A DNA stretch of 64,000 nucleotides, from the NCBI GenBank assembly GCA_023079485.1, contig CM041090.1:34002874-34066873 (forward strand), in the 5' to 3' direction. The notes beneath the pieces are model-generated. The model did not search any database. It saw nothing but the letters and a program-made list of their open reading frames with translations, and had not been told where the DNA came from. Below, piece after piece: positions 37,262 through 50,560 of the stretch. The translations under genes were made by a program, and so were the position numbers. Within the stretch, counting starts at the first letter, position 1, and each line of letters opens with the position of its first letter. Source of the stretch: Archilochus colubris (taxonomy: Eukaryota; Chordata; Aves; Apodiformes; Trochilidae).

Positions 37262-37267
37262 AATAAA
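37262..37267 (+). terminator. Distal polyadenylation signal AATAAA
   Basis: AATAAA is preceded by a T-rich, TGTA-containing stretch (TTTGTACAAATATGTA) that could act as an upstream element, and followed by TTGTTAATGATTGCT. This is a plausible main cleavage site for KIF26A near 37285. Confidence 0.5.
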
Positions 37268-40200
37268 AGATACATCTATTGTTAATGATTGCTCCTTGCT
37301 ACATGCTTTCAATATCTGGAAGAGAGGATGGCCTGTGGTACACTGTATTAAATGTAATATTATATTATTTCTTTCCCCAAGAGACATAACTGGGAACAGG
37401 GTTTTAACATTAGTTATCATAAACCAGTCAGGAAAGAGAGACAGAGCACCAAAGGGTAAAATAAATAGCAATGATAATACTTATATTCTCTTAGCGCTTC
37501 ATAGTTTAAAGAACAAAGACAAGTTCACAGACTTGTTTTCCCCGATGAGAAAAAGCAATTAAAAGTGGGTCTAGAAACACAAGAAAACTTTGGGAACTGG
37601 AATCAAAACTTGTGCCCTCAAAGTCCATCATGGCCAATGAGTTCATTAAGTTCTCTGACACTGCTGCATTTGCTTTCTGGTTAGACAGTAGCCATTCCTG
37701 GTCCTTGCCTCTCTGATACCAGGTGGACCAAGTCCAGGCAGACTGAATGTTGTTAGTGCTTCTTGTGACACCATCTTGAGTATTTTCCAGCTACTTGGCC
37801 AAATGTCCTGTTACGTGTGAATTTTTCCCCTCCTTTTTCTCTCCTTACATATCCCTAAAAGCACCAAATTCTGTTATTCCCAGAAGAGGCCTGTGAGAGG
37901 GGGAAGGTGCTTTCCTTCTTCTGCAGGTAGAGAATAGGAAAGGGAAAGATTTTGATGCTGAAATACCTTTGTGACTTTGCATAGGTTACAAAGGATGCTC
38001 TGCTCTTAATTACCACTCTGTGATTTATCCCTGGGTGAATCTTGTTTGCTTCCTGACATTTGGTTCTGTGCTGGGTTGTATGCTGGGGAATGCAGCATCT
38101 AGAATTTCTGCAGGGTCCTCTTGCTGATACTCTTGAATACCAGATGTATTTATTGTAGATTGCTTCTATGTTTACATCCTCTGTGTGTGCAGAAATTTAG
38201 TTCCTCCAAAGATTGAATCAAAACTGTGGAGTGTTTCAGTATGTCAAGGGCCTTTTTCAGAGCAAGGATCATGTAATTATCTGACATATATAGATAAATG
38301 CAATCGAAATACAAAAAGCAGCAGCAAGCTGAGAGAAGAGTATTTCTCAGAAAACTGGAAAACCTCCAAATTTATGGGGAGCTTTACACTGTGGTGTTGG
38401 GCTTTTCACGGCTGCCATTGCGTGGTCATCTGGAGATGCACATCTTAGTGGTGCTGCAAGGTGGGTGGATCTGTGGCAGCCTCCATGCCCTGGGCACAGT
38501 GGAGCTGGGCTTACAGACTTTTTAAGGTAACTTGTACCTCCCTCTTGAATGGACACAAGAGTTTTTGTTTCTCTCATTTGCTAGCCACTTCATCCTCTCC
38601 TCAGAGGTTTTTTCTCCTCCACTGGCCAATTTTTAATCCAAACATCAAGCCAGTAATTATGCATCACCCATTTTGTAAATCTGACAATTTGTTTAAATAT
38701 TCTTCTTTGTAGTTTTTGCTGATCAATCTTGCATCATTGGCAACTTTCTTGTTAAGTTCCAACTATGGTTTCTTGCCACGAAGTACCAAAAAGAGATGTT
38801 TTAGGGCTCCTCCTTAGTTCCATGGCAAGAAGGCAGTAGCACACCTAGCAGATCCATTTAGCCTCTGGCTTGATGACACAAACCAAACCTGAGAGGCAAA
38901 GTAAGGTGAGACACTGATAAATGAAATAGCAGACTTTTCCCAATGCAAATTCTGTTTTTCATTAGTTGTTGTGAAAAGTAAATTATTTTTCATATCTCAG
39001 GACCTCAGAGTCTGCAATATTCCTTTTTCTTGTGTTCCTTTTGCAGTTCTGTCTTGTTAAAATTCATACAAATATATGCTCAGCTTATTATTTAAGCCTA
39101 TTTTGCAGAAGGCTTAACTTTATAAGGTTACAAATTACAATTGAAAAATGAATCTGAATGCTGTATTTCATTGATTTTCTCCTGAGATTTAATGATTTAA
39201 GAGAGCTATTGCACACTTGAAGAACTGATCTTGTCAGGTTTGTTATGGTATCAAATAAAACCTTAGAAACTCAGTAGTGTTGAATAACTGAGTTTCTTTT
39301 GGCAGAGCTCATTCACACTAAAATTATTTCTCCCTTGGTTGCAGGTTTTCTCATGAAATCCTTCACCTTCTCCTTGCTGGGCCGAAGACCATATAGGTCA
39401 TATGGTGACACAGTCTACCAGGCAGCTCACGTCACACTTCCTGGGAGCTGGAAAAAATGCATTGACAGTTGCTGTTTTTTTAGACCAATGGTGACTCTAA
39501 ATAAAGCCTAAAGTTCAGGAAATAGGATATATATTCCCTTTTCCTCAAACACCACCTCTCACCATGAGGCCAGGGGTGAAGGAAGAGGAGAGTTTGCAGC
39601 TACCTCAATCAGGAGATCAGGCACCTTTCAGGAAGAAATGAAGTATGGACTGGAGCAGAAACAAAGTGAGAAAGCAGGACTCTTACCGGGTGTCCTCGGG
39701 AAAGTGAGGAGAACCTTGCATTCTGGACATGGCCTCCAAGCTTACTTTAGCATTTTTCTCACCCAGTGGTCATGGTCCAATATATAAAACTACTCCTGGG
39801 ACTTGGGAGTTCAACTCATCAGAGTTTGCTCATTGGATCGATTGAATCAACAGCCCCTCCTGTAAGCTGTGCTGTTGCTAACTATGTACCAAGCAGTGTG
39901 CATCTATGGGGACATTGCTACATGACTAGAAGTGTTTTTGGAATGCAGTTCTTACAAATTCAGATTCCCTGTAGAGAAATCAGGTGGTGTGTAGGCAAAA
40001 ACTCATTTCGTGTATGTGTAAAGCCTTTTCCCTTACAGTGCCTCTGGTCTAACCAGTTCCAGCTCAGGCATTTCTGGGACACTCTAACTGCAGCATTGAA
40101 ATGTTAGTGTAAAAAGAATATGCAATAAAAATAGATTATGTGGTCTTTTCTCAGCATGCAGAAAGTGTTTCATTTATTTCTATTTCAAGGTAACCATGTA

Positions 40201-41815
40201 TTCTCTTCCTAGTTATAAACCCATGTTTTCCAGTCACTTGCATTTTATTTTTAAAATTATGTGTGGAACCTAATGCGACAGGCAGCTGTTCGTATGGTGG
40301 CTATAGGCAGGGTTTAAGGCAAAAATGTTAGCTATAAGATGACATCTGTATCAGATGTCCAAGCTGACAGAAGTGAACACAAATAAAAAATGGTGCTGTA
40401 TTTGGGCCCCAATTCACTAGAATAAGTAGGCACCTTCTTTAAGCAAGTAAGTAAATCTGGTTTGTATCCGCCAAAGCTCTCCAGTTTTTGCTTGGATTAA
40501 CTTGGATTTTCTTTGTTTCTCCAGTGCTTCAGGTGGTGTGAACTGCTTCAGCAGTGGTTCAGTGGAGCTATCCTGACATTCACCAGGTAAAGATCCTGCT
40601 GCAAATACTTTGCTCATCACTGGTATTCGGGAAAAGGGAACAACTAATACTCTCAACATGCAATGTGATTATGAATACACATTAGAAAGCAGAAGCTGCT
40701 TCCTAGGCTGCTCCCCTATGTAGCATCTTACGGTTTTATGGAGAATTTGACTTGCAGAAATCTGTCTGTGGAATACATAGAATAAGACATAACTCTTGAC
40801 AGTGTAAATCTCCAGAGAATTTTCTTATCAGACCTGCAGAGGAACTGCCTGGTGATCGGGTGTTTGGCAGCAGTAGCCTTACCACAGCTTCCATAGGAGC
40901 CCATTCTTTCACTTATTGTTTCCCTTCCTGAGACTCTCCCCACAATCTGTGGTGGGTAGGATACGTGTGGTGTCAAAAGGAGGGGAATATTTGAGACTAT
41001 CCCATGCAGGGACTGTGGGTGATGTACACCTCAGTGGCCTGGTTTTATATGTCTTTTGCTTCTGACTGTTGCATGCACCTTGAGATGGGTAATTTCTGGG
41101 TATATTCCTGGAACACCCAGGTGAGAGGGAGGAGTGGCTGTCACTTGACTAAATCTCACGGGGCGATGGACAGTGATGAGATGCTCATATAGCAAATACA
41201 AGTAACATTTCTGCTTTCCATCTACTGCAGCAACAGTTATGCAGTAGCATAGGTCACTTATACTGTTATATAAATATATTCTATGGTGATGAGGACCTTA
41301 TTCGGATGATGGTGGTAACGAGGTCTCTCTGAGACAGTTTTTTTTTTTTAAATTGATTTGCCTTCCAAGTAGATATCCCAGGCCCTGGTGTGAGCCACTA
41401 CAACTTTATTATTCTACAAAGGTTTTGCTTCACTTCTTTATTATAAACATTTCTGAGGGAGCTTCTTATTATTTCTGGCAAAGGAAGGCAGTAGCAGACA
41501 CTGTACTGCCTGGTCTCTCTGGGATGGCTGAAAAAGCTTGTCCTGAATTTTGAAAGCACAGTGCTGTCTTTTACTGAAACTAAATGGATCTCTGCTGTGT
41601 ACTTCAGTTGGGGAAGAAGCAGGCCATTACTTAACTTCTGGCATCGCTGGTGTTACAGTAATATTGCCTGGCCAGGAGGAGGCAAAGCCTTCAGTCCCAG
41701 GGTGGCTCATAAAAGCAGGTGCATGCTCCCTTGTTATCTGCTTCTCCTACCCCAGGTCAGGAGATTGCTTCAGATTCTGCCCTTCAGAGAGTCAGGGACC
41801 TAATCGGGGCTGTTG

Positions 41816-41843
41816 AGCTCACGTGACAGACAGCTCACGTGAC
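41816..41843. promoter_or_regulatory. Tandem pair of TCACGTGA E-boxes
   Basis: AGCTCACGTGAC occurs twice with a 16-bp period. The cores at 41819-41826 and 41835-41842 are perfect palindromes of the class bound by USF, MITF/TFE and MAX-type bHLH-ZIP factors (half of the CLEAR motif GTCACGTGAC). The arrangement is seen directly; binding is inferred. Confidence 0.4.
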
Positions 41844-44800
41844 TGTATTATAAAAGCACATTTTAATTGATCTGACCTTGTATGGGAAATACCTTTAAAG
41901 TCCTAATGTGCTGCTCTCTGGGAGGCAGGCGTAGTGCTCCAGGGCACAGGAAGTAGAGAAATAAGCAGACATTTCAGAGTTTGGCCTTTGACTGGAAAAA
42001 CTGACTTTTAAATATTGGCTCACCGAGACCTTTCCCTGGTCCTGGAACAATGAGACTCCATTTGTCAGCCCCTGGCACAGATACACTTACAAATGCCCCT
42101 TGTTTTGAAGGGTGCCACTCATTTTGTTGTACATTACCATTTAAATGAGTTACATTTGTACCTAAAGGCTTCAGTCACATGGGGCTAAGTGCTGTAGAAA
42201 TACAATTTTTTAGCCTCAATAGAAAGGGTATGGGGGGGAAGGACAAAGTGGACTCCGAACTGAACATGTTAACAGTTCTTAAAATTATGCCTCTCGCAAA
42301 GTCCTTTGCTGAGTACAGAGCAAAACCTTCAGATACAGCAGCTGAAACCCTGCAGACAGGCTCCGGCAGGATGCCATTTTCAAAGTGCTCAGTTTTCACA
42401 GTCGAGGCATGTTATTTACTTTTATGACAGGAAATGAGGGAAAACAAAGGCTTCCTTTCAGGTTTTAGGGAGAGAAACAGGAAGAGGAAAAAATGATAAT
42501 ATATACAAATATATTCATAAAGAGAGAAAATGCCTGGACTCTGTCTTTGCAAAAGCTGCACATTCTAGGCAGACACAAAGGGATGGCACAGACCAAGGGC
42601 AGCCATGTGCTGTAAGTTCCATCCTCCCCCTTTTCATATCCTTGGTCCCATATCTGCTTAGCCTCTTCCCAGACAAATAATTTACAAAACCCCTATGTAT
42701 AGCTTTGATGTAGCAATTTTATAAAACACTTTCAGAAATGCACCTGATTCAGGCTTCCCTGATTTCTTCTTTTCCCAGTTCTTAGTATTCTGTAGGGCAT
42801 TGTTTAGTCTTCTTGCTGTTGCCTCTTTGGAGGCCTTGCTCAGTCTCTGATTTGCTGTCAGAGAAAGTATCTCCACCTTTCTTCCATCTCTTCTTTACAA
42901 ATATTCTTGTTGTTAATGCAGTTTGCCATTACGTGTTGTGCTATGTGAGCTGGCCTCTGCCAGGAGAGGATACAGCATAAGAATGGTCGGGTAACCAAAA
43001 GCTGCCTGGTAGAAAAATGGGAATGGTCATTTCTAGGATGTCTCCAACTCAGCTGTGTTGGGACCAGTGAGGTTATGTTTAGAATTGGACCAGCAATACT
43101 GATATGCACAGCTGAGACATTTCTTCATCATCTTCCTGTATATTAGGCCTAAAATTTCTTCTGCCTGAGCTTTACTGAGCTATGCTTGTATTTCAACTGG
43201 AACTGAGAACTGCTCAGATTTGTGTCATATTTTCATCACACTCTTGGGTATTGACAATAAGCCATAATCATTTAAAAAATCAAAGTTCAAAAGGTAGAAT
43301 GTCACAGTGCTAAGATTTTTTAAGATTATATTTTAGACAGCTAATGAAATAGTGTGAATGCACCAAATATCCGTACTCCAAAGAGACAAGTTCCTCATTT
43401 GTATGGGATTTCTAAGATATTCAGTAGGCTACTGGGGGAAATTCTGAATGTGGAAACCAATTATTTGTCTTGGCTTACATGTTCAGAGCTTACTATGCTG
43501 CTTTACTAATCTATTCTTTGGAAAAAACCACAAATGCAGTGGAACAACAAAGATCTGGTACGTTTTTGGGGTGCCCCACAGCCTTCAAAAGGCCATGACT
43601 TTGGAAAAATTCCCTTCTTCAGTTGAAGTTACTTGATGGGATTGTGCTTGATAGAAAACAGACCAGACAAAAGCCAAGCTGTGAAATAGCGTGGAAACAT
43701 TGTCTTCAGAGACACACCTCATTTACTTTTTCCTTAAGATCAGAAACTAGGGAAGCTCTTCTGATTAACTCTGTCAAGAGGGACTTCTAGATGTACTGAC
43801 AACACACTGACTGGTTTGTCGTAGGGACCAAAGATACCTTTTGAGGCGTGTAAATTGTAAATGCAGGTTTGAAAGATTCATAAAGTTTACCACTCCATGG
43901 TGCTCATGATATTGATGTGGTATCTGAGTCATTGATGTTATAAGATCAGTTAATATAATAGATAGGTCTGTGTATGTTTGGAATATGGCCAGGAATTCCA
44001 GCTCTGTATGCACCAGGCATGCAGCTGTGCAGTCCTCACCCTCCAAGGCCCTTCTCCATTAGCAGTGTTAATAATCAGGTTGGAAATGAGCACAGCAGTC
44101 TGACTGCACCATATGCAAAATAGCTGGGAACCTTTGAAAGTGCTAGTGCCCTGCCTTTCCTTCTCTGGCAAAATCCTCTCTCTGCCCCTTAGTTAATAAT
44201 TTTCCAGCTGATGGTAACTGAGAAGATGTGGGGACTGCTCCCGGCACTCTAAGATCCATGCAAGTTGTTGCATGCATTTCAAGTGGCTCCCACTGTGTTG
44301 CTGTTTACACAGAGCTCCAGATTCTTTGCAAGGGGTGATTTAGCTGTAATCTCCCACAACAAGCTGCACAGGCAGTACTGCTATTTGTATGTAAGTTTAA
44401 AATGTGGCAATAGTTCAACAAAGCCAGTGTGGCTTTGTGTTTACAAATGTGTTGCATCAGCCTTGCCTTTATTGTGCTATCATCTTATCAGAGTAAATGA
44501 CTGATGTGTTTTTCCTGCCTGCAGCACATTGGCACATAACTCTTCTAAGGGACCTGTTGCTGCTTTTCGTTTCTGGAGTGCACACGTGTAGGCTGGGGAG
44601 AGGGTCAGTGCATGACTGAGCAACTCCACTGGTTGACCCAAATATCTGTGGCAACCAGATTGTGATTCAAGTTGTCCTACTAGTTCACAGTCTTTGAAAA
44701 GCACTAGGTTCAGTTTTAGCCATGTCACAGATGTTGTTGCCAGTGTCACAGGGCCCTGTGGACCACCAGGAACTTGTCCAATTTTTTTTCCTTATTGCAT

Positions 44801-45245
44801 TTGCTATTTCTCATACCTTAAGTTTTAAACAACTTAATGTCAAAACATGAGTTTGTTAGCATTTACATGCATCAGATTACAGTCACTCCCATTGCCCAGA
44901 GGGACGTGAGATTGACCCGTAATGAAATAACAGATTGCACTGTGAGTTTGGGATAAGGAGTGGAAAGGCTGTAGTCTTATTTTGCAGCTCTTCTGCACAC
45001 AGTGAGGGGAGTGGTGACCACATGGATACAGTTTTGTACTGTAGCCAGCTTAAGTGATGGCTTGACAGCCTTGGCAGTGTGCTTGTGCCTCACCACACCT
45101 CTCAATCCAACAGATCTGGAGATTTGCTCTGTATGAAGGCAAATTGCTCTTTTTATTTGCTTCATGTTTATTTTTGCCTTGTCTAAGATGCGTGATGAAC
45201 CAAGGAGAGTGGTAAGATGTTTCATACCTTAACAAACAATGTTTT

Positions 45246-45266
45246 CTTTTTTTTTTTCCCCCCCTC
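45246..45266 (+). repeat. T/C homopolymer tract
   Basis: A T run followed directly by a C run of seven or more bases. Simple sequence. Confidence 0.8.
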
Positions 45267-45639
45267 ATTTTTTCCAAACTTGAACATGTTGAGAGGCTTT
45301 TGAATAGAAGCATTTTACTTTTTATACTGGGTGATTCAGACATGTTCTGACTGCATCATAAAACAACAGGAGAAGTACAGAAAAACTTTAATAGGAGAGA
45401 TCGTGTGGCTTTTAGCAGCTATCTCTGAGTTTATTGTTCTTCCTTAGACAAGTACCAGTCCTGCACACACCAACAACAGAATATGTTAATGCAAGAGAGT
45501 TTTGGTCCACGGTTCACACTTCAGGCCATGCATAGTGTGTGTCAGTAGCAGCAGTGAAGCATGATTTCTCATGGACTTATGAATAACTCCTCTCCATCCC
45601 CTCCCACTGAAGTCTAGCTCCTGACACATTCCCAGTGAC

Positions 45640-45840
45640 AGCCCCAGCAGACAAAAGGCAGCGTGTGCTGGGGCAGGTGCTGAGCGATGCTCGTGCCGGC
45701 TGCCTGGCCAATTGCTGCCACGGGGCCTGCCTGATGCCTGACTTGCATCCGCCCTTCCCATGGTGGAGGAGTTAATTTCCTCCCCTATCTCACTGCCAGT
45801 GAAACCCCGTGGGAATGTAATTATCACGGAGATTTCTGCC
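45640..45840. promoter_or_regulatory. Local CpG-richer patch, candidate regulatory element
   Basis: In a CpG-poor, AT-rich surround, this patch has several CpGs close together (GCAGCGTG, GAGCGATGCTCGTGCCGG, CCACGGGG, CATCCGCCC). It also has a CCAAT core at 45706-45714 and an imperfect inverted repeat CCGTG…CACGG at 45807-45829. A 113-codon minus-strand open frame covers it but shows no known family. It may be an enhancer, a small promoter or chance. Confidence 0.3.
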
Positions 45841-48800
45841 CTTGGTCAGATTTGTTTGATGTCAGACAACCCTCCTCCCAGTTACTGGGGATAAGGGGAC
45901 GAGTGGTGATTTGTACAGTGGCTCAGCGGTTACAGGAGTTCCTACGTGCAGTACAAAACTAAATAATTTGTTTTCAAAGCTGAGCATGGTATTAAAACAG
46001 ACAGATAGGAAATGAAGCTACACACTCCTGAGTAATGCAGTGACTTCTAGTATTAAACCTGAGGTCATCTCTCATAATGAGATACATCTGAAATAGGGTT
46101 TTGCTTTCTCACTAAGTAACACCCATCTCTGCTTTTGGGACTTAATTTTAAGTAGTTGATAAGAGAGGATATTTGAGCAGCCAGTGGATCTGTGTTCAGT
46201 GGGATTAGAAAAGCTGAAAACAACATTGTTCTGGAATTTGCTTACAAGGATTTCTTATAGCTCCAGATTTTGGTTACAGGTTACATCAGCACAGCTTTAC
46301 TTGAGAGTACACCCAGGTAGATTTAGTTTGTCTGAATTCATGTCAGTGATTTGGTCCTCAGGCCTTCATTCATGAAAGCACCTGTGTTTGGAAAGGATGC
46401 TTACACATGGGCTTAACTCACTGCCATGGTTCAGAAAGTATTTTTCTAATTTATAGGCTCTGTGTGCATTATTGAACGGTAGAGAATTAACTGGAGGTGA
46501 AAACAATTCTAGCACATTTCTTCAGCTGCTGGCAATACATGTAACTCCATTGTCTTTAATAACAAGTGCTAATTTTACACCTGTTAAGGACTTGATAAAG
46601 AGCAGCATTGGCAGTGCTGTGTCTTCTGGGGTGGATAATGAGCCATTTTATGTCTCTGAGTCCTGGCTTTCTCCCTTGTTTGTGCTGGCTAGAGCATTAT
46701 GAGGATGAGATGTGGATTTTTTTTTGCTTCCAAGCCTCTGTTATTATTGTTATTCTGCCTCTCCCATACTGCTAGTAGCCATATGGGTGACTCCTTTGGG
46801 AACATGAAAGCACTGTATTTTGACTTGCACCTCTGTGTAAATGGATTTAATAGCTTTCTTGACTTGTGTGTTCAGTCCTGATGTGAGGAGGACATTTGAA
46901 AATATGGCTTGCACATACCTTTGTCTCTAGAAGGAGGGGCAGACGTGTCTCAGCTTTGGAGGAGTTCTAGTGAGAATTTTTTGAATTCACTAATTGTATG
47001 GGCCATCTGCTGTGGGGAGGGTGGGTGAAAAATGGTAGGTATTGTCTTAAGTATGCATAATCCAATATTTTTGGTGAATGCAGCCTTTAAAGTCTTGCAA
47101 AGTGAGGCATCTGTGTCTGAATTTAAGCTGAGACTGATCAGACTAATATAAGTTTTTCTGCAATTGGCTTAATTGGTCAACCTAATATCTTTGGGAAAAA
47201 AATGATAATTTATGTTACTCTACAGTTAGGAATATGGTAAGTCTTTTAATCACTTTGCATGGTAATCTTGCAAGCTGATGTAAAATTTTGTTTACAAAAT
47301 ACACCTGTTCTCATTTGTTGCTACTTCAAAGTCTGCCCTGTGCTTAAAGGGAGAAGAAAGTGCTGACCTGTACATTTCCTACTAGAGCTTGCATGTTCTC
47401 ACAGAGGTGCAAAAAGTTATGTTTGAAATACAATTTAGCCTGAAGTGGATGTCAATTCTTTCACTGTAAATTGTTGGTCTGAACTGAAGCATTTACCCTT
47501 AGAAAAGGTTTTCAGTTAAGCCTTTTCTCATGTTTCTGTTTTATGCCAAAATACTTCATTTTTAGAGCTGAGCACCCTGCTGTGAAGAAGGAAAATTAGT
47601 ATATGTATTTAGGTGCATAGTGCCTAGTGCTCAGTATATTTTGCAAACACTGTAAGAGGCTATTATTAGAAGGGTGCTGTTGAGGGTAAACTGAGGAAGA
47701 CCAAAAGCACACAAGTCAGTGGGAGTAGTGGGTAGTAGACTTGGCTCCTTGTTCCTTACTTGGGCTGTGAGGAATCCCAGAGCTACCGGAGTCTAATAAT
47801 GTCCAGACCTGCCCAAACATCTTGAATTGAATGCTCAAATGTTATTTACAGTACAAAAATGTGCTTCTGAGAAAAGGATACTTGTTCTGCCACTGTAAAA
47901 CTAGCAAATCTGAGTTCTTCTAAACTTGCCTCAGGTAGGAATTTACTGATATTTTTACAATTGAATATTGTCACATTCCTGGGGAAAACTGATGTGGACT
48001 AAATGATTCATTTTATTATATGCACAGAAACACATCCAGGCAGAAAACTGTGGTAGCAAGAAAATTGCATTGCTTTGCTTTGTGAACTTGTTAAAATAAG
48101 GTGTTTTATTTGCTGGTGTTGAAAGCTAGAACAAGTGTTCCTTACAGCTTCAGATAAACCCTGACATTACAAAGGCCTCAGCACTGGGCAGATTATTAAC
48201 TCTTGAGTGAAGTTACCCTTGACTTCCATCTAACATATAGTGAAAGTTATTATTATACCCAGGCCTTTATTATTATTTGCCTGCTGTATTAGGGAATGGT
48301 TTAATGTGCCAATGGCAAAAATATACATTTCTATTCAGCCTATGGGGCCAGACCTTTTTCTTACAAGGTATAGGGAATAGTCCTCCTTCTACTATTCTTG
48401 TGATGGTATCCTAAGAAGAGAGGAAACTACAGTATTAAACACAGTAATGAAGTAAAGTCTATTTTTTCATAAGGGTGTAGTGGAAAATAATAAAGGGAAA
48501 TGGCAAGGGTAAGCCAGTGTGAGTTAATTTACAAAAATCTGTCATTACTCAAAATCAGAATCACATGGCAACTTTGAACTCACTTTATTTCACCTAGTTA
48601 ATATTTTGCAGAGTGTTTGTATGTTTAGTGCTGATCCATTCTGAGATTTTACCAGCTAAATGAAACATCCTCCAAATAACATTTAAGTATAGATGGTCAT
48701 CTTGATGTAATCTGTCATGAACAATTGTAACAAATCTTCTCATCTTTTTCCTTCCTATCTCTTATGAAGATGGCAATATAAGGTTTACAGGATGTATTTG

Positions 48801-49164
48801 AGATGTTTCTTAACTCCCAGAAGGCATTGTAGCATAAATAATTTTACTAAATCATGTTACTTAAACACTCTTTTTGTACTTGTTCTTTCCTATCATGTAC
48901 CCATGATAGCACCTTACTCTCTCACTGTAGTGTGGGAATGAGATAACTTCGTATCACAGATGTTGCCACAGCTCAAGAGAAATTTAATTTTTTAAATTAA
49001 ATGAACTTAATATAAAAAATTTAATTGCTTAGAAAAGGAAATACTGGGACAGTGTTTGGCATAGCCATGGTACTTTCATGTGGTTTACTGTTATTCTATT
49101 GATGGTGTTGTTGGAAGTCTGGGAGGAATGTTATCATGAAGCATCTGATCTATAAGCAAGTGGT

Positions 49165-50097
49165 ATTCCTGCTCTGTTTAATATCTTTATTGATAATTTG
49201 GGTGCAAAGATCAAGCATGCTCTTAGTAAGTTTGCAGATGACACCAAGTTGGGTGGGAATGTTTGTCTGCCTGAGGGTAGGAAAGGTCTGCGGAGGGATC
49301 TGGACAGGCTGTAGGTCTGAGCCAAAGTCAACTGTATGATGTTTAACAAGGCTGAGTGCTGGGTCCTGCAACTGGGTCACAACAACCCAGTGCAATGCTA
49401 CAAGCTTGGGAAAGAGTGGCTGAAAAGCTGAGAGGAACAATAGACTTGGGGTCTTTTACAGCTGGCTGGCTATGAGCCAGCAATGTTCCCATTGTGGCCA
49501 AGGCCACCAACATCCTGGCTTGTATGAGGAATAGTGTGGCCATCAGGGGCAGTGCCGTACTCAGTGCTGGTGAGGCAGCACTTCAAGTACTGTGTTGGAT
49601 TATGGGACCCTCACTACAAGAAAGACATTGAGATGTTGGATGGAGTTCTAAAAAGGGCAACAAAGCTGGTGAACAAATCACTGTGGAGAACAAGCCCTTA
49701 TGAGGAACAACTGAGGGAACTAGGATTGTTAAGTCTGGGAAAAGGAGGCTGAGAAGAGACATTATTGCTCTCTACAACTACTTGAAAGAAAGTTGGAGTA
49801 AGGGGGTGTTGGCCTCTTCTCCCAAATTACAAACAATAGGACAAGAGAAAACGGCCTCAAGTTGTGCCAGGTGAGGTTTAGGTTGGATAGTAGGAAAAAT
49901 TTCTTCATTGAAAGGGTTGTCAGACACTGAAAAAGGCTGCCCAGGGAATGGGTTGAGTTGCCATCCCTGGAAGTATTTAAAAGATATGTAGATATGGTGC
50001 TTAGGGACATGGTTTGGTGGTGAACTTGGCAGTGTTAGTTTTACAGTTGGACTTGATGATCTTAAAAGTCTTTTCCAAACTAAATAATTCTATGATC
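49165..50097 (+). repeat. Long decayed CR1 LINE 3' fragment
   Basis: About 930 bp of the CR1 reverse-transcriptase 3' half, read in several frames because of small indels and stops. It runs from [13 protein letters not shown] coding sequence (GCAGATGACACCAAGTTGGG) through SLWRTSPYEEQLRELGLLSL and NYLK to LEVFKR, then the tail TTGGACTTGATGATCTTAAA. It ends AATTCTATGATC, a single worn copy of the terminal repeat. More diverged than the two intronic copies, so probably an older insertion from a different subfamily. Confidence 0.93.
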
Positions 50098-50424
50098 TAG
50101 TGACATTTGTTAAATGAAATATCTGTAGCATTCTTTTACTGGAGCTGAAATAATAAGAGGCTGCTTGGGCACTGGGCAGAGCACTCCTTGTGAGTGGAGA
50201 GGCTCAGAGGGACTTTTCTGGAAAATACAGGGCCTGGGCAACTAGGTAGTTTTTAGCTTTCTTTTGCATATAAAATAGTGAAAGGTAAGTATCCTGTTGT
50301 GAAGACAGAGGAAATAGAAGGAGACTTAGGAGGAACAAAGTGAGAAAGGCAGATTTGTATTTTGTAGCAAAGTAATTGCCTGCTGGTACTTTGGTGTCAG
50401 GACTTCTAAATACATGGGAAGATC

Positions 50425-50560
50425 CTTCCCACCTTCAAACAGTATGATTCTACCATCAGTCCTGAAGAGGAGGTGAGGTCATTGTTCTCTACAACTCAGC
50501 AGTCCACATGAGCATGAGGAAAATCTTCTTCCATTCAGTCTCAGTTATGATGGGCATTTT
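50425..50560 (+). repeat. Possible further CR1-derived fragment
   Basis: GATCCTTCCCACCTTCAAAC and AGTATGATTCTACC recall a worn CR1 3' end. The next bases, GAAGAGGAGGTGAGG and TTGTTCTCTACAACTC, recall an internal CR1 segment. The order suggests two small pieces side by side. Judged by eye only. Confidence 0.35.

Larger units (their letters stand above)
36006..37285 (+). other. KIF26A: KIF26A 3' untranslated region (probable extent)
   Basis: This is non-coding sequence following the stop, AT-rich after about 36240. Two AATAAA signals, at 36659 and 37262, offer a short (about 0.7 kb) or long (about 1.3 kb) UTR. The end point is inferred from the second signal; no transcript evidence is available here. 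An 18-base-class T run and an acceptor-like TGACTGCAG occur at 36808-36839. Confidence 0.6.
37286..49164. other. Intergenic stretch downstream of KIF26A
   Basis: No exon chain, RNA gene or intact repeat was recognised over nearly 12 kb. Open frames are short and unrelated to families I know. Landmarks are the tandem TCACGTGA pair at 41819-41842, a T/C tract at 45246-45266 and a CpG-richer patch at 45640-45840. In mammals TMEM179 and C14orf180 lie near KIF26A, but I see no coding sequence for either. Confidence 0.6.

Noticed and set aside
45486..45827. 113-codon minus-strand frame in the CpG-richer patch
   Set aside because: Openness is explained by higher GC content; no family or splice context. 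Kept only as a possible regulatory patch.
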